From a virus, in the IMG/VR virus record IMGVR_UViG_3300033183_000149, positions 1 through 27,686 of that record: a stretch of DNA of 27,686 nucleotides; one strand, 5' to 3'. Shown here in pieces: positions 13,948-19,958 of the stretch. The position numbers and the translations under genes were made by a program. The notes below the pieces were generated by a model. It was not told the DNA's origin and made no database searches. It worked only from the letters and a program-made list of their open reading frames with translations. Position 1 is the first letter of the stretch; each line of letters starts with the position of its first letter.

Positions 13948-13950
13948 GAC

Positions 13951-13974
13951 AACAGAATAACAGAATAACAGAAT
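13951..13974 (+). repeat. Three tandem AACAGAAT units before the initiator gene
   Basis: AACAGAAT is repeated perfectly three times (13951-13958, 13959-13966, 13967-13974), and the ATG at 13975 follows at once. Similar A-rich, CAGAA-containing leaders precede other early genes. It may replace a Shine-Dalgarno site as an unstructured ribosome-loading leader, or be a protein-binding iteron. Confidence 0.75.
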
Positions 13975-14841
13975 ATGCAACTAAACAGAATAAAAAAGCC
14001 GTCGAAATTCGACCACTTTACAATAGTGCCAAACGCTATTTTTAGGCACGAAGGTATAAGCCAACAGGCTACTGGGCTGTATTGCTATTTATTTAGCCAT
14101 AAAAGCGACCAGGATATTACTATAAATTTTATTACAAACCACTTTAAAAACGGTAGGGACGCGGTCCGCAGCGCTTTAAAAGAACTAGAAGACTTAGGAT
14201 ACCTAGTAAGAGAACAGGAACGCCGTAACGGTAAAATAGTAGCATACAACTACATACTAAAAGACGCACCGCAGACTGAAAAACCGTCGCCTGGAAAACC
14301 GTCGCCTGAAAATCCGATACAAAGTAATACTAGTATATATAGAAATAAAGATATTTCTACATATACAAAAAGAAATACTAGTACGAAGTCTGAAAATGTC
14401 GAAAAAGCCTACCCACACTTCGTACAACTTTTTCCTGAAAGGTATAGACCTAAAGCGCCTAGTACTGTAGAAAAATGGAAGCTATGTCTAGACCGTATAG
14501 AACGTATAGACGGCTACCAGCTTAAAGATGTTTACGAAGTTTGTAGACAGCTTAGACAGGACAGTTTCTGGTCTGAAAACTTTTTAAGCGTTTTAAAGCT
14601 ACGTAATAGCGATAAAAACGGCGTTAAGTATATTGACCGCTTTATGGAACGAAACGCGCTTAAACGGCGTCCTAGTGCCTTTAAACGGCTTAATGGGGTT
14701 AAAGATTACGTAGGCTATACAGAAAATGGCGCTAAAATGGTAAAGGCTATTACTACAAACGGCGTAGTACAGGACTTAAACTTACGTATGGCACTAACCC
14801 CAGCGGAATACAAAGAAATACTAGAGTATGCACACCAGTAG
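13975..14841 (+). CDS. Winged-helix replication initiator / replisome organiser-like protein
   Basis: A 288-aa protein. Residues 12-90 form a winged helix of the type found in phage replication initiators: FDHFTIVPNAIFRHEGISQQ, then ATGLYCYLFSHKSD, NHFKNGRDAVRSALKELEDL and GYLVREQERRNGKI. A low-complexity linker follows (residues about 95-145, Ser/Thr/Pro/Asn-rich). The C-terminal part (145-235) has helices (STVEKWKLCLDRIERIDGYQ, DSFWSENFLSVLKLRN) like the helicase-loader half of DnaD-type proteins. With primase-helicase downstream and no polymerase, it probably opens the origin and loads the helicase. Naming of a DnaD-like C-terminus is tentative. Confidence 0.68.
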   Translation: MQLNRIKKPSKFDHFTIVPNAIFRHEGISQQATGLYCYLFSHKSDQDITINFITNHFKNGRDAVRSALKELEDLGYLVREQERRNGKIVAYNYILKDAPQTEKPSPGKPSPENPIQSNTSIYRNKDISTYTKRNTSTKSENVEKAYPHFVQLFPERYRPKAPSTVEKWKLCLDRIERIDGYQLKDVYEVCRQLRQDSFWSENFLSVLKLRNSDKNGVKYIDRFMERNALKRRPSAFKRLNGVKDYVGYTENGAKMVKAITTNGVVQDLNLRMALTPAEYKEILEYAHQ

Positions 14842-15256
14842 CACAGGAATAGAAGAAATAAACGAACTAGAAAAACAGCTGGTATTTTTGCTGAACCTGG
14901 ACGGCTGGCGTTTAGAATGGTCTGGCGCAGACTTTAACCACTTCGACGCTAAGGGTATAGACCTAAACGGCAGCAGCTGTATTATAGAGTTTAAGTTTAG
15001 AAACGAAGCGTATATAGATAAAATGCTAGAAGTATATAAATACCAGGCGCTACTAGCTGTAGATGTACCGAAACGGTACTACGCTGTAATAGATTTTAAG
15101 GGCGTCTGGGTTTTTGACTTAGACAGCATAGAATACGACGAAAGGACAATACAAAGCCCTAAACAGTCTATTTTTCGCGATACAGGACTAATAGAAAAAA
15201 AAGTAATGATGTTAGAAAAAAGCAGCGCAATACAGCGCTACTTATATAATTTTTAA
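14828..15256 (+). CDS. PD-(D/E)XK-like small nuclease
   Basis: A 142-aa protein overlapping the initiator by 14 bases. After a helix (EINELEKQLVFLLNLDGWRL, 10-29) comes FDAKGIDLNGSSCIIEFKFR (39-58), whose Asp40 and Glu54-x-Lys56 fit the PD-(D/E)XK catalytic hairpin. A helix with KYQALL follows (71-76), then strands RYYAVIDFKGVWVFDL. Restriction, HJ-resolvase and DNA-repair nucleases share this core, so the specific substrate is unknown. The placement between initiator and primase suggests a role in replication or host DNA degradation. Confidence 0.65.
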   Translation: MHTSSTGIEEINELEKQLVFLLNLDGWRLEWSGADFNHFDAKGIDLNGSSCIIEFKFRNEAYIDKMLEVYKYQALLAVDVPKRYYAVIDFKGVWVFDLDSIEYDERTIQSPKQSIFRDTGLIEKKVMMLEKSSAIQRYLYNF

Positions 15257-15279
15257 ATAACAAAACTAAATTTTAAAAA

Positions 15280-15414
15280 ATGAAACTACCAAAAATTAAG
15301 TATTTACAATTAAACAGAAACCAAAAATTTTTACTAAAAGCTACAGCGTTTTTTATAATTACGTACGCTATAACAGTAGAATTTTTAATACTGGCGCTAG
15401 TTTATTTTATGTAA
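15280..15414 (+). CDS. 44-aa single-pass membrane peptide
   Basis: A basic N-terminus (KLPKIKYLQLNRNQKF) is followed by LLKATAFFIITYAITVEFLI and then LALVYFM at the C-terminus, giving one long membrane span with N-in orientation by the positive-inside rule. The leader AAATTTTAAAAA before ATG is like that of neighbours. It lies in a 227-base gap between the nuclease-like and primase genes. Function unknown; small membrane peptides in early regions are often inhibitors of host defence or of superinfection, but that is only an analogy. Confidence 0.5.
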   Translation: MKLPKIKYLQLNRNQKFLLKATAFFIITYAITVEFLILALVYFM

Positions 15415-15416
15415 TA

Positions 15417-15452
15417 CTAGCATATTATTTTATGTAGTATAAATAAATACTA
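15417..15452. promoter_or_regulatory. Inverted repeats upstream of the primase-helicase, candidate operator
   Basis: CTAGCATATTATT (15417-15429) is an inverted copy, 12 of 13 bases, of the motif at 12805-12817. TAGTAT (15435-15440) and ATACTA (15447-15452) form a 6-bp inverted repeat with a 6-nt spacer. The same half-sites recur at 25663-25682. The primase ATG is 32 bases downstream. Confidence 0.45.
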
Positions 15453-15483
15453 TAAATTAGCCCACAGAATAACAGCAAACAAA

Positions 15484-17169
15484 ATGGAATACAAACAAAA
15501 ACTACAGGATTTAGGTATAAACCTAACGGCTAACGGTGGCGAAACTAAAACAACCTGTCCAAAATGTAGCCACACCAGAAAAAACAAAAGCGACAAATGC
15601 CTAAGCGTAAATATAGACGAAGGCGTATACAACTGCCATAACTGCGGCTGGTCTGGTAACGTGAAATTTACGCCTAAAAAGGAATATGTAAAACCACCAA
15701 AAGTAAACGCCGAACTTAACAGCCGTATAGTAGAATGGTTTAAAGGTAGGGCTATTACTGAACCTACGCTGGTAAATTGGAAAATAGGCGAAAGCCTAGA
15801 ATATATACCACAGGTACAGAAAAAACGCCGTACTATTAACTTTAACTATTTTAGAAACGGCGAACTAATAAACGTAAAATATAGGGACGCGGAAAAAAAC
15901 TTTAAAATGGTTTCTGGCGCTGAACTTATTTTTTATGGTATAGACAACTTAAAAGATAAAAAGCGATGCTATATAGTAGAAGGCGAAATGGACGCGCTAA
16001 GTTTACACGAAGCTGGACTATACAGCGTTTGCAGCGTACCTAACGGCGCAAGTAAGGGAACCCAGAAGCTAGACTACCTAGATAATTGCTACCAGTATTT
16101 CGAAGACAAAGACGAAATAATACTTTGCACAGACAACGACCAGCCTGGTCTACAGCTGCGCAACGAACTGGCTAGGCGTCTAGGTACATACCGCTGTAAA
16201 TACGTAGAATTTGGCGACTATAAAGACGCTAACGAAGTTTTAATACAAAAAGGTTCAGAAACCCTACGACAGCTTATAAATGAAGCTAAAAACTTCCCAC
16301 TAGAAGGCGTACTAAATATATCTAACATTTGGGAAAACGTACTAAACTATAACGAAAATGGTATAAAGAACTACAGTATAAACCTAGGCGACAGCGACAA
16401 CTATTTTAACCTAGCTTTCGGCGAGTGGACTGTAGTAACTGGTATACCCAATAGCGGTAAGTCTGACTTTATAGACCAGGTTCTAGTAAACCTTACAACA
16501 AAGTACAATTTTCGTACAGCGATGTTTAGCCCTGAAAGCTACCCATACGAAGGTCATATAAAACGCATAGCAGACAAGCTAAACGGCAAAGCCTGTAATA
16601 GCGACGACCTAAATAACACTAAAGATTTTATAGAAGAACATTTTTACTGGGTTAAAATTGACCTAGAGAACCTAACGCTAAAAGGTATTTTAGACGCCTT
16701 TAGGCAGCTGGTTTTTCAAAAGGGCGTAAACGTGCTGGTAATTGACCCCTGGAATATGCTAGACCACAGCGCCCAGCGCGATTTTACGTACATAGGTAAG
16801 CTACTAAGTGAAATTACTCAGTTTTGCCAGCAAACGAATACACACCTGTTTTTAGTGGCGCACCCTAGAAAAATTGAAAGCGATAATGGCGTATTTAAAA
16901 AGCCTAATTTATACGATATTAGCGGCAGCGCAGACTTCTATAACAAAGCCTATAACGGTCTAGTGTGCTTTAGGTCTGTAGGGCAAAAGACCCAGTACGG
17001 TAGCGATATGGTAACTATATACGTAGAAAAAATAAAACGTAAGGAAAACGGACAGCTGGGGCAGTTTGACCTAGCGCCAGACTTCCATAACGGCGGTGTA
17101 TATAAACCGCTGGGCAAAGAAAACCGCGCCTTTGAAGTAATTAAAGATACTAACGTACCCTGGGACTAG
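15484..17169 (+). CDS. Bifunctional primase-helicase (T7 gp4-like)
   Basis: A 561-aa replication enzyme that makes RNA primers and unwinds DNA. Domains in order: a Cys4 zinc ribbon (Cys25, Cys28, Cys51, Cys54) for template recognition; a TOPRIM primase core with YIVEGEMDALSLHE (163-175) and ILCTDNDQPGLQL (213-225), the metal-binding Glu and DxD; a RecA-type DnaB-family helicase with Walker A TGIPNSGKS (319-327), FSPES (348-352), Walker B VLVIDPWN (417-424) and the sensor His in VAHPRK (458-463). Length and order match T7 gp4. With the initiator (13975) it forms the phage's own replication start; polymerase must come from the host. A three-gene string of orphans follows. Confidence 0.92.
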   Translation: MEYKQKLQDLGINLTANGGETKTTCPKCSHTRKNKSDKCLSVNIDEGVYNCHNCGWSGNVKFTPKKEYVKPPKVNAELNSRIVEWFKGRAITEPTLVNWKIGESLEYIPQVQKKRRTINFNYFRNGELINVKYRDAEKNFKMVSGAELIFYGIDNLKDKKRCYIVEGEMDALSLHEAGLYSVCSVPNGASKGTQKLDYLDNCYQYFEDKDEIILCTDNDQPGLQLRNELARRLGTYRCKYVEFGDYKDANEVLIQKGSETLRQLINEAKNFPLEGVLNISNIWENVLNYNENGIKNYSINLGDSDNYFNLAFGEWTVVTGIPNSGKSDFIDQVLVNLTTKYNFRTAMFSPESYPYEGHIKRIADKLNGKACNSDDLNNTKDFIEEHFYWVKIDLENLTLKGILDAFRQLVFQKGVNVLVIDPWNMLDHSAQRDFTYIGKLLSEITQFCQQTNTHLFLVAHPRKIESDNGVFKKPNLYDISGSADFYNKAYNGLVCFRSVGQKTQYGSDMVTIYVEKIKRKENGQLGQFDLAPDFHNGGVYKPLGKENRAFEVIKDTNVPWD

Positions 17170-17195
17170 AATATAACATAAACTAATATAAAAAG

Positions 17196-17399
17196 ATGAA
17201 CGAAAAAGCACATAAGGCTATGTCCTGGGCGCTAAAAAACGGTATAAAAATATACGTAGTAGCAACTAAAAAAGGGCTGGGTATAGTTATCGAAGACAAC
17301 GGTAAAAAGGTCCGCAGCCCACACTTATACCAGACTAATAAAGAAGCCAGTAAAAAAATATGGGAACTTTATACCTATCTTTACGAAAAACACAACTAG
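17196..17399 (+). CDS. 67-aa basic protein, unknown function
   Basis: A small soluble alpha/beta protein: a helix (EKAHKAMSWALKNGIKIYVV), a hairpin (GLGIVIEDNGKKVRS), then a helix (NKEASKKIWELYTYLYEKHN). Net positive. It begins 26 bases after the primase stop with a leader AAAAAG before ATG, so it shares the primase transcript. No recognised family. Confidence 0.55.
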   Translation: MNEKAHKAMSWALKNGIKIYVVATKKGLGIVIEDNGKKVRSPHLYQTNKEASKKIWELYTYLYEKHN

Positions 17400-17400
17400 T

Positions 17401-17556
17401 ATGTATATTACATTTTTTCCTATTTACGGTTTTGTGCTAGGTATAAATTATACAGACAGCCCTACACGCGGCGACCAAAACAGCCACTACAACGAACACC
17501 AGCTACAGTTTTTATGCTTACTTTTTGGTATCACTATAGGCTGGTATACTGACTAA
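17401..17556 (+). CDS. 51-aa small conserved-type protein with two hydrophobic ends
   Basis: Begins one base after the previous stop. The N-terminus MYITFFPIYGFVLGINYTDS and C-terminus FLCLLFGITIGWYTD are hydrophobic, with a polar middle (PTRGDQNSHYNEH). Small proteins of the pattern 'GF.LG.NY....H..Q..L..F...W' are familiar from other Bacteroidota phage early regions, though I cannot confirm by search. It could be membrane-associated. Function unknown. Confidence 0.6.
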   Translation: MYITFFPIYGFVLGINYTDSPTRGDQNSHYNEHQLQFLCLLFGITIGWYTD

Positions 17557-17590
17557 ACAGACACTACGGTAACCTGTAAAACCTAAAAAG

Positions 17591-17634
17591 TTTAAAATTA
17601 ATTTGCAACTATAGTATTTTTGTTTATATATTTG
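17591..17634 (+). promoter_or_regulatory. Early-type promoter for the small-gene cluster
   Basis: TTTAAAATTAATTTG (17591-17605) gives the TTTG -33 box. TATATTTG (17627-17634), a perfect TANNTTTG, lies 21 bases downstream. From the -7 box on, 17 of 20 bases are shared with the promoter at 25766-25785. The first ATG is at 17663. Confidence 0.75.
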
Positions 17635-17643
17635 CTAAACAAA

Positions 17644-17665
17644 TAACACTAAAAACAGAAATATG
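17644..17665 (+). promoter_or_regulatory. Repeated 5' leader, copy 1
   Basis: TAACACTAAAAACAGAAAT followed by ATG. Almost the same leader precedes the next two genes (17850-17871 with one change, 18136-18158). It has no Shine-Dalgarno sequence and is A-rich, fitting Bacteroidota initiation. Confidence 0.7.
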
Positions 17666-17815
17666 CTTTATTCAAAAACGCAAATTATTCAACAGGTAAG
17701 AGAATTACTACCTAATACACAATTTTTTATAACTAAAGACGGTAACTTAACGATGTCTTTTGAAGGTCAATTTATAGACCACGAATGGCAAAAAGGCACT
17801 TTTATAAATAAATAG
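17663..17815 (+). CDS. 50-aa protein, unknown function
   Basis: A small soluble protein: helix (KTQIIQQVRELL), then strands (TQFFITKDGNLTMSFEGQFI). It ends HEWQKGTFINK. It is the first gene behind the early-type promoter and is followed by a hairpin, so it is probably the most strongly made of the cluster. No family recognised. Confidence 0.55.
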   Translation: MLYSKTQIIQQVRELLPNTQFFITKDGNLTMSFEGQFIDHEWQKGTFINK

Positions 17816-17824
17816 AAACAACCA

Positions 17825-17846
17825 GGGGGCGTAAAAACCCCCTTTT
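17825..17846 (+). terminator. Short GGGGG/CCCCC hairpin, probable attenuator
   Basis: GGGGG (17825-17829) pairs with CCCCC (17838-17842) around an 8-nt loop and is followed by only four T. It would be a weak terminator that reduces expression of the genes behind it. Confidence 0.6.
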
Positions 17847-17849
17847 GAA

Positions 17850-17871
17850 TAACACTAAAATCAGAAATATG
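17850..17871 (+). promoter_or_regulatory. Repeated 5' leader, copy 2
   Basis: TAACACTAAAATCAGAAAT then ATG (17869), matching copy 1 except for one base. It fixes the start of the next gene at 17869 rather than an upstream TTG at 17845. Confidence 0.7.
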
Positions 17872-18138
17872 ATACTTAAATTCGGAAAATTTAAAGGCGA
17901 TAGACTACAAGACACACCACAATGGTACCAGAACTGGTTATACCAACAGGACTGGTTTAACAAACCAAAGGCGCAGAAACCACTACACAAGCAGCTAAAC
18001 GGCTGGGACGGCTACAGTAGAAAAGGACAAGCTGTATACGATGCTATCTTTGAAAAGGAAAAAGCGCAAGCCGCTAAAGAAGACTGTAGACAAGGTATTT
18101 GTAGCTGTTGCGAAGACAGTAAATACTACGGACTTTAA
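17869..18138 (+). CDS. Stand-alone ExoX C-terminal-like small protein
   Basis: An 89-aa product from the ATG following the repeated leader. Residues 1-30 (MILKFGKFKGDRLQDTPQWY, then QNWLYQQDWF) match the C-terminal domain seen after the exonuclease X catalytic domain: 'L.FGK.KG....D.P..YL.WL..QD.F'. The exonuclease part is absent; this motif often occurs alone in phages. A cysteine-rich end (DCRQGICSCCEDSK, about 71-84) could bind a metal. Role may be DNA- or nuclease-binding, by analogy only. Confidence 0.65.
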   Translation: MILKFGKFKGDRLQDTPQWYQNWLYQQDWFNKPKAQKPLHKQLNGWDGYSRKGQAVYDAIFEKEKAQAAKEDCRQGICSCCEDSKYYGL

Positions 18139-18158
18139 CACTAAAAACAGACACTATG
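18136..18158 (+). promoter_or_regulatory. Repeated 5' leader, copy 3
   Basis: TAACACTAAAAACAGACACT then ATG (18156). The TAA is also the stop of the preceding gene. It differs from copies 1 and 2 only in the last bases. Confidence 0.65.
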
Positions 18159-18350
18159 CAAAACATAAATTTTCCAGCGCTTAAATACATACAAAGCCGC
18201 AAAACAAAGCTAGAACAAGCCGAAGCCAGAGTAGCCCAGCTAAGGCTGTCTATTAAGCAAAAAGACGACGAAATAGACAAGCTAAACGACGAACTAATAC
18301 GGCAGCGGAATATAATAACACAAGCCCAGCAGCTGTTAGATATGATTTAA
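18156..18350 (+). CDS. 64-aa coiled-coil protein
   Basis: Almost entirely a coiled coil from residue 14 on (RKTKLEQAEARVAQLRLSIK, then KDDEIDKLNDELIRQRNIIT) with regular Leu/Ile heptads and alternating charges. It ends QLLDMI. It is the last gene of the early small-gene cluster, closed by a strong terminator. It may bridge or inhibit another protein; no family recognised. Confidence 0.6.
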   Translation: MQNINFPALKYIQSRKTKLEQAEARVAQLRLSIKQKDDEIDKLNDELIRQRNIITQAQQLLDMI

Positions 18351-18357
18351 AATAAAG

Positions 18358-18380
18358 CCCACCAATTAGGTGGGTTTTTT
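18358..18380 (+). terminator. Intrinsic terminator closing the early region
   Basis: CCCACC (18358-18363) and GGTGGG (18369-18374) form a perfect stem with loop AATTA, then six T. It separates early genes from packaging genes. An ATG inside it at 18370 is in frame with the small terminase but is part of the terminator. Confidence 0.92.
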
Positions 18381-18406
18381 GTTTTTATGCTTTACGGCGT
18401 TTTTTA

Positions 18407-18418
18407 CGTACTTTTGCA
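18407..18418 (+). promoter_or_regulatory. Late-type promoter motif upstream of the small terminase
   Basis: CGTACTTTTGCA, with a perfect TANNTTTG box (18409-18416), ends two bases before the ATG at 18421. If used, transcription would start at or next to the start codon. Confidence 0.55.
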
Positions 18419-18420
18419 GT

Positions 18421-18774
18421 ATGGCTATACAAAATACACAACAGAAAAAAGCAGCGATGCTAGAAGCCCTAGAAAAAAGCCTAGGCGTTGTTTCTACTGC
18501 CTGTAAGCAAGTAGGAATAGCTAGAAAAACCTACTACTTATGGCTGGAAAAAGACAAAGACTTTAAAGCCGCTGTAGACGATATTAGCAACGTAGCCCTG
18601 GACTTTGCCGAAAGTAAGCTGCATAAACTTATACGCGACGAAAACCCTACAGCTATTATTTTCTACTTAAAAACAAAAGGTAAGAAACGCGGCTATATAG
18701 AACGCCAAGAAATAGCACACGACGGCGCTATTGAAAGCAAGCTAATAGAATGGAAGCCAGCAAACAAAAAGTAA
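18421..18774 (+). CDS. Terminase small subunit
   Basis: The 117-aa product starts at 18421, not at the in-frame ATG at 18370, which lies within the terminator hairpin and would add a hydrophobic stretch. An N-terminal HTH (KAAMLEALEKSLGVVSTACK, then QVGIARKTYYLWLEKDKDFK) binds the packaging site. A helical part follows (NVALDFAESKLHKLIRDENP), with TAIIFYLKTKGKKRGYIERQ, typical of this family. It recognises concatemeric DNA and hands it to the large subunit, whose gene overlaps its end by 25 bases. Confidence 0.87.
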   Translation: MAIQNTQQKKAAMLEALEKSLGVVSTACKQVGIARKTYYLWLEKDKDFKAAVDDISNVALDFAESKLHKLIRDENPTAIIFYLKTKGKKRGYIERQEIAHDGAIESKLIEWKPANKK

Positions 18775-19931
18775 CCGAAAGCTGTAACATACAATTTTAC
18801 CAAACCCTAAACAGCAGCGCTAGAATAAAGATACACCAGGGCGGTACTAGAAGCGGTAAGACGTACGCTATTTGCCAGTACCTAGTGTACAGAATAACCA
18901 CAGCAAAAGAACCGCTAACTATTGATATAGTACGTAAAACGCTGCCAGCTATTAAAGGTTCTGTACAGCGCGACCTAATAGGAATACTACAGCGCCTAGG
19001 GGTTTACTATAAGGGTGTACACAATAAAAGCGAAAACACGTTTACTTATAACGGCTGTACTGTTTCGTTTCTGTCTGTAGATGAACCACAGAAAATACGC
19101 GGTAGGAAGCGCGATATATGCTTTATAAATGAAGCTAACGAACTACACTTTGAAGACTTTAGACAGCTGAATATGCGTACTACTGAACAGGTTATAATAG
19201 ACTTTAATCCCAGCGACCCTATACACTGGCTATATACAGAACTAATAGATGTAGACCGCGACGACGTTGAAACCTGGATAACAACCTACCAGGACAACCA
19301 CTTCCTACCAGCTGAACTAGTACGCGAAATAGAACTACTTAAAGACCGCGACCCAGACTACTGGCGCGTATTTGGCGAAGGGCAGCGCGCAGTATTTAGC
19401 AGCCGCCAAATTTTCCAGAACTGGACCTATATACCATACGCAGACTTCCCAGACTTAGACTACCACCTAGGGCTAGACTTTGGCTTTACTAATGACCCTA
19501 CAGCTATACTAAAAGTAGCTAAGAAGGGTAACAAGCTGTACGTACACGAACTGTTATATAAGACAGGGCTAACTAACCGCGATATTAGCGACTTCCTAAA
19601 GGCGCAAGGGTTAAACCATACGCTAATGTTTTGCGATAGCGCCGAACCTAAAAGTATTGTAGAATTAAAGCAAATGGACTGCCTAGCTAAGCCAGCTATA
19701 AAAGGCGCTGGGTCTATAACAGCTGGTATAAGCTTGTTAAAAGAATTCGACGTAATAGTAAGCCAGGAAAGCACCAACCTAATTAAAGAACAACAGAACT
19801 ACTACTGGCAGCAGCTAAAGGACGGTACGGTAATAAATACACCAATAGATAAGCATAACCACCTGTGCGATGCGCTGCGCTATAGTACCTACAGCCTATA
19901 TAAAAATAGAAACGACTTTTTTGTCATATAA
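18750..19931 (+). CDS. Terminase large subunit
   Basis: A 393-aa packaging motor. The ATPase half has HQGGTRSGKTYA (29-40, Walker A), ICFINEANEL (123-132, Walker B with catalytic Glu128) and VIIDFNPSDPIHW (148-160). The RNase H-like nuclease half has LGLDFGFTNDPTAIL (240-254, Asp243), LMFCDSAEP (292-300, Asp296) and HLCDALRYSTYS (371-382, Asp374). The set matches the PBSX/Terminase_3 group. No other motor gene is present. Its start overlaps the small-subunit gene, and a late-type promoter to the portal follows at once. Confidence 0.95.
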   Translation: MEASKQKVTESCNIQFYQTLNSSARIKIHQGGTRSGKTYAICQYLVYRITTAKEPLTIDIVRKTLPAIKGSVQRDLIGILQRLGVYYKGVHNKSENTFTYNGCTVSFLSVDEPQKIRGRKRDICFINEANELHFEDFRQLNMRTTEQVIIDFNPSDPIHWLYTELIDVDRDDVETWITTYQDNHFLPAELVREIELLKDRDPDYWRVFGEGQRAVFSSRQIFQNWTYIPYADFPDLDYHLGLDFGFTNDPTAILKVAKKGNKLYVHELLYKTGLTNRDISDFLKAQGLNHTLMFCDSAEPKSIVELKQMDCLAKPAIKGAGSITAGISLLKEFDVIVSQESTNLIKEQQNYYWQQLKDGTVINTPIDKHNHLCDALRYSTYSLYKNRNDFFVI

Positions 19932-19936
19932 CTTTT

Positions 19937-19953
19937 GTAAATTTGTAAAAATT
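19937..19953 (+). promoter_or_regulatory. Late-type promoter motif with palindrome, upstream of the portal
   Basis: GTAAATTTGTA (19937-19947) contains TAAATTTG. AATTTGTAAAAATT spans 19940-19953, 5 bases before the ATG at 19959. It shares 20 or more bases with the site before the LamG-like gene. A TTG stands 14 bases upstream of the -7 box, closer than usual. Confidence 0.6.
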
Positions 19954-19958
19954 TAAGT

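Noticed and set aside
17845-17868. TTG start for the ExoX-tail-like gene
   Set aside because: It lies in the hairpin tail, and the repeated leader places the start at ATG 17869.
18370-18420. Upstream start for the small terminase
   Set aside because: The ATG lies within the terminator hairpin and adds a hydrophobic stretch unlike the family; the ATG at 18421 follows a good -7 box.
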